DNA of 64,000 nt from Ooceraea biroi. Its lineage: Eukaryota; Arthropoda; Insecta; Hymenoptera; Formicidae. Within the stretch, counting starts at the first letter, position 1; each line of letters opens with the position of its first letter. This document shows positions 11,244 to 22,034 of this stretch, piece by piece. The stretch is taken from the NCBI RefSeq assembly GCF_003672135.1, contig NC_039518.1, forward strand, positions 8,744,136-8,808,135, in the 5' to 3' direction. Made by a program: the position numbers and the translations under genes. The notes beneath the pieces were generated by a model. That model had not been told where the DNA came from and did not search any database. It saw only the letters and a list, made by a program, of their open reading frames with translations.

Positions 11244-13256
11244 ATGGAGAAGTCACAGAAAATGCCGAAAGTGGCAAAGGTGAAGAACAAAGCACCGGCG
11301 GAGATACAAATTACCGCGGAGCAACTGTTGCGCGAGGCGAAGGAGCGTGACTTGGAGATCCTACCGCCACCGCCAAAGCAGAAGATTTCAGATCCGCATG
11401 AGCTTGCCGACTATCAGCATCGCAAGCGCAAGGCGTTCGAGGACATTATCCGTAAGAACCGCATGATCATCACTAACTGGATGAAGTATGCCCAGTGGGA
11501 GGAGAGCCAGAAGCAGATTCAACGATCGCGATCTATTTATGAGCGAGCACTGGAGGTGGATCATCGGAACATAGCGCTATGGCTGAAGTACACGGAAATG
11601 GAGATGCGCAATCGACAGGTCAATCACGCCAGGAACCTGTGGGATCGTGCGGTCACGCTGCTGCCACGGGCCAATCAATTCTGGTACAAATACACGTACA
11701 TGGAGGAGACTTTGGAGAATATCGCCGGCGCACGTCAGGTGTTCGAGCGGTGGATGGAGTGGGAGCCGGACGAGCAAGCTTGGCAGACGTACATCAAGTT
11801 CGAGCTGCGCTACAAGGAGATCGATCGCGCGCGGCAGATCTACGAGTGCTTCGTGATGGTCCATCCCGACGTGAAACACTGGATCAAGTACGCACGCTTC
11901 GAGGAGTCGTACGGATTTATCAAGGGCGCGCGCGCGGTGTACGAACGGGCCGTACATTTTTACGGGGACGAGGGGCTGGACGAGAAGCTGTTCTTGGCGT
12001 TTGCGAGATTCGAGGAAGGCCAGCGGGAACACGATCGAGCTCGGATAATCTACAAGTACGCGTTGCAACACCTGCCGAAGGACAGCACGCAGGAGATCTA
12101 CAAGGCGTACACGATTCACGAGAAGAAGTACGGCGATCGTTCGGGCATCGAGGACGTGATAGTGAGCAAACGGAAGCATCAGTATGAGCAGGAGGTCAAG
12201 GAGAATCCCTCGAATTACGACGCGTGGTTCGATTATCTGAGACTGGTGGAGTCGGAAGGTAACGCCGACGTGATCCGCGAGACGTATGAGCGGGCGATTG
12301 CCAATGTGCCGCCCACCAAAGAGAAGCAGTTCTGGCGCAGATACATCTACCTGTGGATCAAATACGCTCTCTTCGAGGAGTTGGATGCCAAGGACATGGA
12401 ACGATGCCGACAGGTGTACAAGGTGTGCTTGGAGCTGATACCACACAAAAGTTTCACCTTCTCCAAGATCTGGCTGCTCTACGCGTACTTCGAGATACGG
12501 CAGAAGAATTTGACCAAGGCGAGAAAGACGCTGGGTCTAGCGCTGGCAATATGCTCAACGGATAAGCTCTATCGAGGCTACATCGATCTCGAGGTGCAGC
12601 TGGTGGAGTTCGATCGGTGCCGCAAGCTGTACGAGAAATTCCTCGAGTTCGGCCCGGAGAACTGCACCACGTGGATGCGATTCGCCGAGCTGGAGACGCG
12701 GCTGGGCGAGATCGATCGCGCCCGGGCGATATACGAATTCGCCATCGCGCGGCCACGGTTGGACATGCCCGAACTACTCTGGAAGTCGTACATCGACTTC
12801 GAGATCGCCCAGGGCGAGACGGACAATGCTCGGCAACTGTTCGAGCGATTGCTCGAGCGCACGCTACACGTCAAAGTCTGGATAGCGTACGCGAAGTTCG
12901 AGCTGCTGAATCCGCAACTGGAGGACAGTCCCGACAACGTCGTCCTGGCGAGACGCATCTTCGAGCGCGGCAATGACGCGCTGAGATCCAGCGGCGACAC
13001 AGAGAGCAGAGTGTTACTGTTAGAAGCTTGGAAGGACTTTGAGAGCGAGAAGGGCACCGCTGAGACCCTTGCGAAGATCATGGAGAAGATGCCGCGCAGA
13101 GTGAAGAAGAAGCGACGCATCATCGGCGAGGACGGCAGTGACGACGGCTGGGAGGAAGTCTTCGACTTTACATTCCCTGAGGATGAATCGCAGAGACCAA
13201 ATCTCAAATTCCTGGCTTCTGCGAAAATGTGGAAGAAGCAGAGCGAGCAATCGTAA
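11244..13256 (+). CDS. crn: Crooked neck (CRNKL1/Clf1), spliceosomal HAT-repeat protein
   Basis: A single 670-aa coding exon, close to the roughly 700 aa of the fly protein. The whole protein is a run of HAT (half-a-TPR) repeats, visible as recurring W..Y..fE...R..yERa patterns: WMKYAQWEE, RSRSIYERALEVD, WLKYTEMEMR, ARQVFERWMEWEP, RARQIYECFV and others up to about residue 600. The tail is basic and acidic (PRRVKKKRRIIGEDGSDDGWEEVFD). In known systems this scaffold joins the Prp19/NTC complex and is needed for pre-mRNA splicing; fly mutants affect neural and glial development. The ATG at 11244 lies 8 bp after a leader splice acceptor, and MEKSQKMPKV leads into conserved QITAEQLLREAKERD. It is much GC-richer than the flanking introns. 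A polyA signal follows at 13303-13308. Confidence 0.97.
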   Translation: MEKSQKMPKVAKVKNKAPAEIQITAEQLLREAKERDLEILPPPPKQKISDPHELADYQHRKRKAFEDIIRKNRMIITNWMKYAQWEESQKQIQRSRSIYERALEVDHRNIALWLKYTEMEMRNRQVNHARNLWDRAVTLLPRANQFWYKYTYMEETLENIAGARQVFERWMEWEPDEQAWQTYIKFELRYKEIDRARQIYECFVMVHPDVKHWIKYARFEESYGFIKGARAVYERAVHFYGDEGLDEKLFLAFARFEEGQREHDRARIIYKYALQHLPKDSTQEIYKAYTIHEKKYGDRSGIEDVIVSKRKHQYEQEVKENPSNYDAWFDYLRLVESEGNADVIRETYERAIANVPPTKEKQFWRRYIYLWIKYALFEELDAKDMERCRQVYKVCLELIPHKSFTFSKIWLLYAYFEIRQKNLTKARKTLGLALAICSTDKLYRGYIDLEVQLVEFDRCRKLYEKFLEFGPENCTTWMRFAELETRLGEIDRARAIYEFAIARPRLDMPELLWKSYIDFEIAQGETDNARQLFERLLERTLHVKVWIAYAKFELLNPQLEDSPDNVVLARRIFERGNDALRSSGDTESRVLLLEAWKDFESEKGTAETLAKIMEKMPRRVKKKRRIIGEDGSDDGWEEVFDFTFPEDESQRPNLKFLASAKMWKKQSEQS

Positions 13257-13302
13257 GATCTTTAAATATCCGTATTTATATATATACCTGTAAATATCTG
13301 TA

Positions 13303-13308
13303 AATAAA
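13303..13308 (+). terminator. Polyadenylation signal of crn
   Basis: AATAAA 47 bp after the crn stop codon. Confidence 0.6.
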
Positions 13309-13747
13309 CGAGCAATTTTGAGATTTATTTTGCAATTTATTAGCTCACAATCGTTTTTCATGCTAGTCAGCATGAAATCATATTATATAATCATATTATA
13401 TAATCAAATCATATTAAATAATCATTCTTCATATCGCTTCAGGGCTTTTAATGAAAACTTTTTACAAAATATAATAGGTATTCAGTCACATCACAGTACA
13501 GCTTATTTACACGTCCGTCATTAATGAAACAAGAAATATATTATATAATATATAATATATATTTCTATCTAGTACATGCAGATATCTTTGTGATAAGATA
13601 TATATATATATATATTTTTCACTAGAAATTATATTATTAGCCTTGAAAGATTGAATTACTCCAAAATGTATATGATCATAAGTAATCATTGAAGATCAAT
13701 AGTCAAAATTAAAATGTGAAATATTATTAAAATATATAGATACTTTC

Positions 13748-13774
13748 GATATATATATATATATATATATATAT
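13748..13774. repeat. (AT)n microsatellite
   Basis: About 13 uninterrupted AT units abutting the 3' end of the second TUT1-like gene. Confidence 0.9.
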
Positions 13775-13775
13775 G

Positions 13776-16629
13776 TCAATCAGAATAAGGCATGAGTGGT
13801 GATCTTAAATTCGGTAAGGTCGTCTTTAATATTTGTGCACTGGCGGTGCAATTATTCCAAAATATTTTCAGTTCTTTATTATTTAGCGCTTTCGTCAGAT
13901 TATGCGACAGATCGAATGGATCCTGCACGCATAGTGGCGATACAAAGAAAGCTTGGGGGAGTTCTTCCTGCGTGCCAGTATGCATATAAGCGACGTAAGG
14001 CGCCATTTCTTGCGGTAAATCTGACAGCTTCACGAACGTATCTTTCTGTACCGGCCGGCCTAACAACGGGCAGATTACCTGCTTCTTGTATTTAAAATCT
14101 CCATAGAATAGAAAAAATCCTAATAGAAGCTCCTCGAAAGTGTGATTCAGTCCGTTAACACGAAAGTCGTAGCTCACACCGACTTCCCAACCTGAATAAA
14201 AGAAACAATCGAGTACGTCGATCAAATAGATTGATTAATAAAATTTAAAAAATGTCGGTTCGCATAATTTATTTACTATAGACCGTTCAATTAAATTACA
14301 TTTAATTTCAAGAGAAAATTTTATTACGTTAACGCGCACATATATATAATATGTAATACACAATATGTATAATAAATTCTAAGAAAAGAAGAAATGCCTC
14401 TTACCACTAATTAAGCGTGACTTATTCCTCAATTTTATTAGGTCTGAAATGGACGGGAGCACTAGCAGAGTTTGCAGATAAAAGATGACGCACCACGTGA
14501 GAGCATAACTCGTTATAAGATGTGATCCTAATAAACCGGATAAGTGCATCCATCGCTTCAAAAATAAAGTCAGTTTCCGGCACGGTGGGAAAGCATTATT
14601 AAAACACCTTGAAAATAGACTTTTTAAATAATAATAACACAGAATGTAAATGTAGGATATTAAAAGAGGAAGGAAAGAACTTACTTGATCATTTTTGTAT
14701 TTTCCACTGCCAAGCCATTTGTAACTGAAATGTCACAGATAAGTCTTGAGGGAATATGCAGTACTTTTGCAATTGGCGTTCTACTGTGCAGTATAACATC
14801 GTGCACGATCCAGAGGTCTCTATTACGAGATAAATACTGTACAACCGATGCAATTAGGTTCTGGGACTGCCGATATGATGAATTTTTTCCTTCGTACATA
14901 TTATCTGTAATATTACAGTAAAGAGAAATTATATTTGTATAACGATCACATAATTATCAAGAATGAAAAACATTAATAAGTGGAAATTAATAGGAACAAT
15001 TAGCAAATTGTTACTCGTACTAACTGTTTGTAAAAGAAGCATAAGTTACATTACCAATTACGAAATGAACTCACTGCAATCGAGGAAAATGTCAATGTCG
15101 CTCTCGGGGAAACCTAAGTCTGAAATTCTAGATCCGAACGGGTAAGCCCTTATGTTCGGGATGTACTTTCTCAAGTCGGTTTCAAAACTGTACAGCACGT
15201 ACTTTCTCATCTCGTCGTGGCATTTGACGCGATTTGAACGCTCGAGCAGGACTTCCGCGTTCAGGCCGGACATCGTCAAGAACTGCACTACTTGATCCGG
15301 CAAATCGTTTATGTCGGGACCATACATCATTCTGTTCTTATGTTCCATCAGCTCGAAATGCTGATCGCTCGTGTCCGCGCTTCCGAACCACATAATCAGG
15401 CAAGCGTTGCAGAAATAGAATTTGAATTTGTTCGTGTGGTCCGGAATGTCCATCAGTCGCGTCACGTGATAGGGGACGTGCAGATGCTTCACGAAGTAGA
15501 GCTCCGACGGGGTCTGGTAGTTGCAGAATTCGCAGCAGTACTTCTTCGCGTTGTACCGACTCTGGAACTGAATGTGCATCTGTTGCAGCATATTTTTTAT
15601 CGGCACCTCCCAGGATCCCTTCGCGTCCCTGTGCGCGTTGCTCGCTATGTGTTCGCGCAGCGACTGTTCGTTCTTCTTGACCGTGGAGCATAGATCTTTA
15701 TTCTCGCACAACAGGCATTTGACGAAGTCGTCGTTGCTCGTCATGTATTCTCGCGCAAGTACCAGTTTACTAAAGGACTCTCCGTTGCTTACGGATCTCT
15801 TTTCATCCTCTATCATCATGGACAGTAACTGGATGTGCCTTTTCGAGCGGATATGCCTGCCGAGGTGCCTTCGTACGTCGTCGCTCTGCATTCGAAGAGT
15901 CGTGTCGCATACCAAGCAATAGCACTTCTTGTTGTCGTTGCGCAGGAAGAAATCCAGGGCGATGGCGAACGTGTCAATGATCGCGTGATTCGCCTCATGG
16001 AACTCGTAATTTATACGGGAGTACGTGTACTTCTGATGCGTCGAAGTATCCTTGTTTCTCTTGTCGTCAGTAGCCTCGTGTTTCGCGATGGTTGATGTTT
16101 GTACGGTCGCTTCTTTTGCCGAAGCATCGTTGCAGTCTCCGTTACTAGTAATCTGCTTTGAAGCTTTGTCACCTGCATTGTTCGTCGTTACGTTAGCTCG
16201 CACGTTTTCCTTCGCCGAAGAATTGAGGCCGTTTTTGGTCTTCTTCCTTCTCTTTCTCACCTTGATTCCACATTCCACAACTTGTGAATTATTCTCCTTT
16301 AATATTTGCGACGTATCTTTACACACATTATTCCCATTCTTTAATTTCTTAACATTACCGTTCGGTGTTGGTACCATGTCACTTGTTGCTGTCAAGACAG
16401 AGACGTTGTTGTTGACTCCATTATCGGTGACAGGTACAGTACTCGCTTGGAAGAGCGTGAGTGGTAAGTGTTTCTTTTTCCTTGTTGTCTTCCCCTCAGT
16501 GAAAGCACCGTTCTGCTTCGTCTTATTCCTTGCTGGACCGTTTTGAGCATCGCGCTTCCTTGACGATATCAAGTGTTGTTTCACAGGTGCATCTGATGAA
16601 ATGTTATCGTCCCTTTGTATCTCCTCCAT
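13776..16629 (-). CDS. Zinc-finger TUT1-like nucleotidyltransferase, copy 2
   Basis: Exons 16629-15075, 14904-14685, 14607-14405, 14191-13776 give 797 aa. The start is the first ATG of the open frame (MEEIQRDDNIS). Residues 1-200 are basic and low-complexity. U1/C2H2-like fingers follow (CYCLVCDTTL...HLGRHIRSKRH, VKCLLCENK, YCCEFCNYQT...HLHVPYH, FYFCNACLIMW). The catalytic core begins near residue 497: FGSRISDLGFPESDIDIFL with G-S and D-x-D, then CDISVTNGLAVENTK with the third Asp, and a PAP-associated segment ELLLGFFLFYGDFKYK. Intron phases (1, 2, 1) match copy 1 at 4720-10347, and the third exon is 203 nt in both, so the two are paralogues. A terminal uridylyl- or adenylyltransferase is inferred; substrate unknown. 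The C-terminal LCVQDPFDLSHNLTKA motif is shared with copy 1. Confidence 0.88.
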
Positions 16630-17757
16630 CGCTCGGATTTTGCGAGAATGTACAAGTTCTGTATTTAACAAATGTACGCGCACTTTTTCTTTATCAGCTA
16701 GTACCAAACTCTTTTTTTCCCGATCTAAATGCTTACGTACGCTTACCGATTTACCTCTACATTCTTATCTACAAGTAGTGTCGGCTTGCAATTTTATCGT
16801 ACACGCTTGATAAAGAAAAAGGGGACAAACGGGATTTCACGCTCTGTCATTTGCCACCACGCTAAAACTTTAGTCGGGGATGCCTAGGGATTTTGTCTTT
16901 TCTGCCTGCCGAAGCAGGGCATCTATCACGTAACTTTTCCCCTAGGATGGAAAATGAAAATTTCGCGTGAACTTTTACGTTATGATTTGCTGCTGAGATG
17001 AAGAAATTTTCATTTTTCATTTTCCATCCTAGGGGAAAAGTTACGTGATAGATGCCCAGGCGCGAATCCCGTTTGTCCAGAATTGCGACGGACCAATCAT
17101 GGCACTCGTTGCGCTAGGGACATTTCAATTCCTAAAAACTAGTTCTTTCGGATATAGAGATATCGAATGCCGGGCTCGATCTGAATTCCACATAACGTCG
17201 CGCGGAGATCCATTTCCGAACTCACGTGCGCAATTGCCTGTGCGTACGGAAGTGACAGCAGAGCCGGTTACTACTCCGTGCCAACTGTTTAGCTACGTGT
17301 CATGCACGCAAATCTAATTTACACGAACGACTGACGGCTGTGACTTTTTCGGATCTTGTTTACGCATCTGCTCATACCGAGCGTCAAGGTATCGATATTT
17401 CTCGTTCGCCCGCAGCTCGAGATTCAGAGTTCCGTGTGATATCCGATTATTTATTTGGAAAAATTGCGTATACGTCAGTGACGGGCACAGTGTCGTAAAC
17501 ATATGCGTTACGAATACACTCGTTTAGTAATTGTTATCGCTTTCGCGAAGATGACGTCCTTAATTTTAAGCTCTCTATTTAACAGGAAATTTAGATTTTA
17601 TTTTTCACAATAAGTATCGTTTCGGAGAATGGAAGACAATTTCTGATTATATAAACAATATTCTCATATTAACATATTGCATATTATAAATTGGAAAATA
17701 GAGGACTAGCTTTATATTATTAACGTTTTTTTTTTTTTAATTTTTAGCAACCTAATC
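16630..17757. promoter_or_regulatory. Divergent promoter and leader region of TUT1-like copy 2 and SMCO4
   Basis: It contains the nested inverted repeat at 16823-17078, a CCTAGGGA at 16883-16890, a CCAAT at 17093-17097 and a CTAGGGA at 17114-17120. SMCO4 has a good splice acceptor (poly-T then TTTTTAG) 10 bp before its ATG, so an untranslated first exon should lie within about 17100-17600; I could not fix its donor. Confidence 0.5.
16823..17078. repeat. Nested inverted repeat, MITE-like
   Basis: The outer ends GGACAAACGGGAT (16823) and ATCCCGTTTGTCC (ending 17078) are inverted copies. Inside them, arms at 16917-16964 and about 17003-17057 are nearly identical in inverse (GGGCATCTATCACGTAACTT ... 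through a CCCCTAGGATGG block), apart from one 7-bp indel. The loop is about 38 bp. No clear target duplication was found. Confidence 0.8.
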
Positions 17758-17937
17758 ATGCGGCAGTTGAAGGGAAAAACGAAAGAAACGAATAAACAGA
17801 AGAAAGAAAGGAAAAAGGAATTCATGGAGAATAAGCAGAGAGTATTTACGATCGTCTTACCCACTATAGCTGCGGTATTTGTGATAATAGCAGCATACAT
17901 TTACATTAAAACCCGTCCAAAACTCCTCGAGTACTGA
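17758..17937 (+). CDS. SMCO4: Single-pass membrane protein SMCO4 (C11orf75 homologue)
   Basis: A 59-aa protein, exactly the human SMCO4 length. It starts MRQLKGKTKETNKQKKERKK, a lysine-rich cytosolic head that matches the family's MRQLKGK...ETS.KERK pattern. One hydrophobic segment follows (TIVLPTIAAVFVIIAAYIYI, about residues 33-52), then the conserved KTRPKLLEY-type tail. The ATG comes 10 bp after a strong splice acceptor, consistent with a leader intron. The function of the family is unknown. The gene is easy to miss because of its size. Identification rests on length, both termini and topology. Confidence 0.9.
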   Translation: MRQLKGKTKETNKQKKERKKEFMENKQRVFTIVLPTIAAVFVIIAAYIYIKTRPKLLEY

Positions 17938-19031
17938 GAACGTGTCTCATCCATCATCGAAGCAAGATACGCGCAACATTTCAACAGTGCATTTACAATT
18001 CCCGGTTATATTTTTACAGATGTACGGAGGTTTTTCCAAGAGTAGGCACGTTCCATTGCTCTCCTCGAAATGTCTTGTAATCTGTTAGCTCATACTGAAA
18101 ACGAGTCATTCATTTGCAAATGTCCTCTTGCAAATTTAATTTGACAAAGATATATTTTTCAAGCCGAGAGAAATTATGTAATATTTAGATTTCATTATCG
18201 TATAAGAGAGGTGTATAATGTAAGGGATGTTTTTTTACGAAAGCATATGAGAACAATTAAAATGTTTATATATTGTTACATATAAATTTATATTAACATC
18301 GTATATATATAACTTAGATTTACACTTTTTTTTTCTATTTATGTCTTCCTCGATTTTTCCGTTTCATGCTTTTCATTTGTAATGTATCCTGAAAAATGTT
18401 ACGAGATTATACAAGTAGAAAGTTTTATCATGTAATATCGCGTACTGTCAGATAATCATTTCATGTATAAAGCATTTAAGAGGTTCATATCTGTGTAAGT
18501 TTTACTGACTGTTAAATCAAATTGGAAAACAACACATTAATCTGTAAAGCGTCTACATAACGAATATGGGTCCAATGCAGTATAAAAATATATTTGTTAC
18601 ATATAAACAGTAATGCATTCCATTATATTCTCCTCATCTTTCCCAATCAAATTACTTAGTATGTGCAATGCGCAGTGTAATCTACATAACAACAGATTGT
18701 TTAAATAAAACAAAAGTGAATATTCCAATTTCTACAGTCTAACAAATATTACTTCAAGAAAGTTGCAACTTCTATCTCTAGATTTCTCATAAAAGTATAA
18801 CTTGAATTAAATAATTAACGTTTATATTTATTTCGTCTTTTATTTATGATGCGTAAACAATTGTATACGTCAAACTACGCTGAAGTAGAAAGAGATGTCA
18901 TCAGGCTAATATCGCAGACACGTGGATCACAGCCAATGAAAAGTCACCACGTATTTACGCCCTGTGTCACCGGTATCGCGCTTTATCGCGTTCAAAGTTT
19001 TCCTTCAAGTGTTCACTCGTCGCCTGTGTAC
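17938..19031. other. SMCO4 3' UTR and SDF2 upstream region
   Basis: AT-rich DNA with no supported coding exon. The part just before 19032 is GC-richer and probably holds the SDF2 promoter. An open frame at 18846-19235 runs through the first SDF2 exon, but its upstream portion has no family similarity. Confidence 0.5.
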
Positions 19032-20618
19032 ATGATGGCTGTGATGGACTGCGCGATGCACCTGTTCCTCTCAAGCTTCACGCTGTTCTTGCTTTGCATA
19101 AGCTGCATTCAAGGTACTCCCTACATCTCTTTCATAGGCGTCCAACTGTCCACAAGTATATCCTTACAGGTTATGTGTTCATCGTGCGTCATGCATTTCG
19201 TGTCAGTCTCGTCACCGTCTCGTTTCCCGACTTAGTTTTTAGTCCTCTCACCGAGTTTGTTCAATGAACAATTGTAATCAAGAATATTGAGACAAGTGTT
19301 TCCCAGTTTTAACTGATGTGCAAATTAAAAATTGTAAATAGGTTAGAATCGTGTCACTTGCATACCCCGTCCATTTAGTTGCTCCCTGTTAATCGGTTTT
19401 GCTCGTTGCAGCCAAGGGAATGCAGCATGTAACCTGCGGCTCCGTGCTGAAGTTAATGAACATGGATTACAACGTGAGGCTACACTCCCACGATGTGAAA
19501 TACGGAAGCGGTAGCGGACAGCAATCGGTAACGGGTACCGATATGAAAGAAGATGGCAATTCTTACTGGCTCATTAAAGCAGAGTCGAGGAAGCAGTGCA
19601 CACGGGGGTAAGCTGCGACTTATAGTTATGTGGCAGTTTCTGTCAACCATTGTATGTCTGCGCAAAAGTAAACTGTGGCAATTATCTGTTAGGCAACCGA
19701 TCAGATGCGGAGATACCGTCAGATTAGAACACGTCGCAACGAAGAAGAACCTTCACTCGCACCTGGTCAGTTCACCGTTGAGTGGGAAGCAGGAGGTATC
19801 GGCGTATGGGGATCACAAGGGTGAGGGTGATACTGGCGACAACTGGATGGTGCTATGTAACAGCGATTTCTGGGAGAGAGATGATGCGATTAAGCTGAAA
19901 CACGTTGATACTGAAACGTAAGTATATTCTCCTATATAATTTTCCTTAGAATACAATCATGAAATCGTTCTGTTCATATACATTTTTATATACATCAGCA
20001 CACACGCACGTATATACACACGGGAAATAGGTTGCTTTGGTTTCTCTCATTGGTATAGACGAGCGATTTAAAATGAGCTTTTCACGAATCAATTCGTCGA
20101 ATGAGTCAAAAAGTTGTGTCGTGATTTTCTAATATCGATCGAGTCTATCTACATTAAACTTTATCACGTTAAACATTATCTACATTAAAAATAATTTATT
20201 ATCTATTGAGATCATTTTCCTCGCTTTCGCGAATCTACTGCCACATAAAACATGGACATGTAAAAGCGTTGTTGTTTCATAACATTTATCGTTCCATTTC
20301 TCAAAACAGCACCACAAAACTTCGACTCGTTAAATAAATGCAAGTGGAAAAGTGTTCTTCTTAAAAAAATCGTTTAAAAAAATATATCGTATAAATATAT
20401 ATGGTATAAATTATGTATACATAAATTATATTACTGTCTGTGCGTTTAGGTATTTGGCTGTTAGCGGTAGAACCTATGGTAGTCCAATTAGTGGCCAGAT
20501 TGAAGTGGTAGGCGATTATTCTCCGAACAGTCCTCATACACAATGGATAACGATGGAGGGACTGTTCATTCATCCAAATGATTTCAAGGCGCAGCATCAT
20601 CATCATACGGAATTATAA
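19032..20618 (+). CDS. SDF2: Stromal cell-derived factor 2-like protein (SDF2/SDF2L1), ER MIR-domain protein
   Basis: Exons 19032-19113, 19412-19607, 19693-19917, 20450-20618 give 223 aa, close to the 211-221 aa of the human proteins. The first exon encodes a signal peptide (MHLFLSSFTLFLLCISCIQA). Three MIR repeats follow: VTCGSVLKLMN...YNVRLHSHDVKYGSGSGQQSVT, then PIRCGDTVRLEHVATKKNLHSH, then DDAIKLKHVDTETYLAVSGRTYG. The protein ends HHHHTEL, a KDEL/HDEL-like ER retrieval signal with Thr in place of Asp. Known SDF2-type proteins work with ERdj3/BiP in ER folding and in O-mannosylation quality control. All splice sites are GT-AG and in phase. The second ATG, 3 bp on, could also be used. Confidence 0.95.
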
Positions 20619-21182
20619 AGATATTTATGGCGACAATTTTTTTAGCCTCATCTATATAAGCGAATGTGTGAGTTAATTAGAAAATAGTAAAGAATTTTGT
20701 TAAAAATCTTTATCGTAAAACATTTTGCGAATGTTTTGCAATAAATTTAATAATACGTTCTAAATTGAAATTTCGTGGAATTTTTCGAGTCGATCCACTC
20801 ATGATTATTCACAAGATTATAATGTAACAACATAATGCCAGAAAGAAGATGATATTGAATTGTAATTCGAGTATGTTCTTACCTTGTACTATTGTTACTC
20901 TGGATGAATTTGGTCATTTTGTAAAACTGCGTTATGTCTTTTTGATAAAAATTTATGGCACAAGAAACGCCTTTAATCTTATTCTTATTCTTCTTTTTTT
21001 AAATTTTCAAATATCCATTAATATGCTAGAGACACTCAGTCTGTGTTCTACCGTGTGTATGAATGCGTAAATGTGTTGTACATATTATTGTATTTATTAT
21101 AACGTAAGAATATATAGGAACATATGACAACACGTATTGTTGGAGTTGACGTTGGCTTTCATTCTCTCTGAACTCTCTCACT
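20619..21182. other. Convergent 3' region between SDF2 and the DHHC gene
   Basis: AT-rich DNA with no coding signal apart from short chance frames. Confidence 0.55.
20741..20746 (+). terminator. Polyadenylation signal of SDF2
   Basis: AATAAA 123 bp after the SDF2 stop codon. Confidence 0.5.
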
Positions 21183-22034
21183 TTACACTTCCTTGAGTTG
21201 ATGCTGTCTGCCGTCGTTGACACTTCTCTTGCCTACAAGGCCGTTGTACGGGAAGAGAACATTCATTAGACTATAACTTCCAAAAATGTCCTTTAGATCC
21301 TGCTTTCCCGTTAAGTGTCCGTAACATTGCTTGCCGGTCAGGCAAGTATACAGCTTCCAAAAGCCATAACCCATTGACAATGATTGCATTACTATTTGCA
21401 GATTGAATAATATAAATATAAATATACACGAGAGATTCTTAGACAACAGTTTGATGAGAGTGATCGGGAAGCAAAAGTTCTCAAACAAGTTAATGTTATC
21501 TGCGTTCTTTATCATCTGATCAAGGCTCTCTACTACGCACCATCCCATCACCAGCATAGTGTACACGCTCGCCAATGAGGCGTAGAAGCAAAGCAGTATG
21601 AAGTTGCCCATATTCTGGCGCAACACGCAAGCACCTAACAGAAAGCAGTGCTGCTCCCTAAAATGGTAGCACTTTTTGCAGAAGACACAGTGCTGCGTCG
21701 GCTTGCGCATGTACAGCTGACACTTTTTGCAGTACCAATACTTGTAGGCCGTGCTGTCTCCCATCGGCTTGATGACAATCGACTTCAAGTCCCATTTCTT
21801 ACTGTTACCTCTGAGCGGGCTCGACTTGTGGCTGATGCGGTACACGCAATACCAATTCAGTGACATCTCCACGCAGAGGAAGACGAAGACCGGGGAGACC
21901 TTGCCATTCAGGTAGATCGTTAGCGCAATGATAATCACGGCGTAGAGCAGGATCGCACGCGGCACAATTTTCGTGTAGATCATCAACCAGAACTTCATGA
22001 GGTTCTTTAGCTGTTCCTTGGACATGCGAGACAT
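21183..22034 (-). CDS. DHHC-type palmitoyltransferase relative (ZDHHC24-like) with degenerate EQHC motif
   Basis: Single coding exon of 283 aa. The start is the ATG at 22034 (MSRMSKEQLKN); the frame is open further up but without an ATG. Two hydrophobic helices near the N-terminus (about 20-65) are followed by a cysteine-rich zinc domain at about 105-140 (YWYCKKCQLYMRKPTQHC, CKKCYHF) and then more membrane helices. This is the four-helix order of protein S-acyltransferases. The catalytic tetrapeptide, normally Asp-His-His-Cys, reads Glu-Gln-His-Cys (REQHCFLLGACV). The nucleophilic Cys and the second His are kept; the first two positions are changed. Insects have fast-evolving ZDHHC24-like copies, so reduced or altered activity is possible. 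Golgi or ER location is inferred from the family. Confidence 0.85.
   Translation of the reverse strand: MSRMSKEQLKNLMKFWLMIYTKIVPRAILLYAVIIIALTIYLNGKVSPVFVFLCVEMSLNWYCVYRISHKSSPLRGNSKKWDLKSIVIKPMGDSTAYKYWYCKKCQLYMRKPTQHCVFCKKCYHFREQHCFLLGACVLRQNMGNFILLCFYASLASVYTMLVMGWCVVESLDQMIKNADNINLFENFCFPITLIKLLSKNLSCIFIFILFNLQIVMQSLSMGYGFWKLYTCLTGKQCYGHLTGKQDLKDIFGSYSLMNVLFPYNGLVGKRSVNDGRQHQLKEV

Larger units (their letters stand above)
13257..13775. other. Convergent 3' region of crn and TUT1-like copy 2
   Basis: AT-rich and full of TATAT runs, including a perfect AT dinucleotide tract at about 13748-13774 ending next to the stop of the minus-strand gene. No coding signal. Confidence 0.6.

Noticed and set aside
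11577..12446. 289-codon frame antisense to crooked neck, plus 202-codon and shorter frames in crn
   Set aside because: They are mirror or shifted readings of the GC-rich HAT-repeat exon; the sense frame is fully explained by crn.
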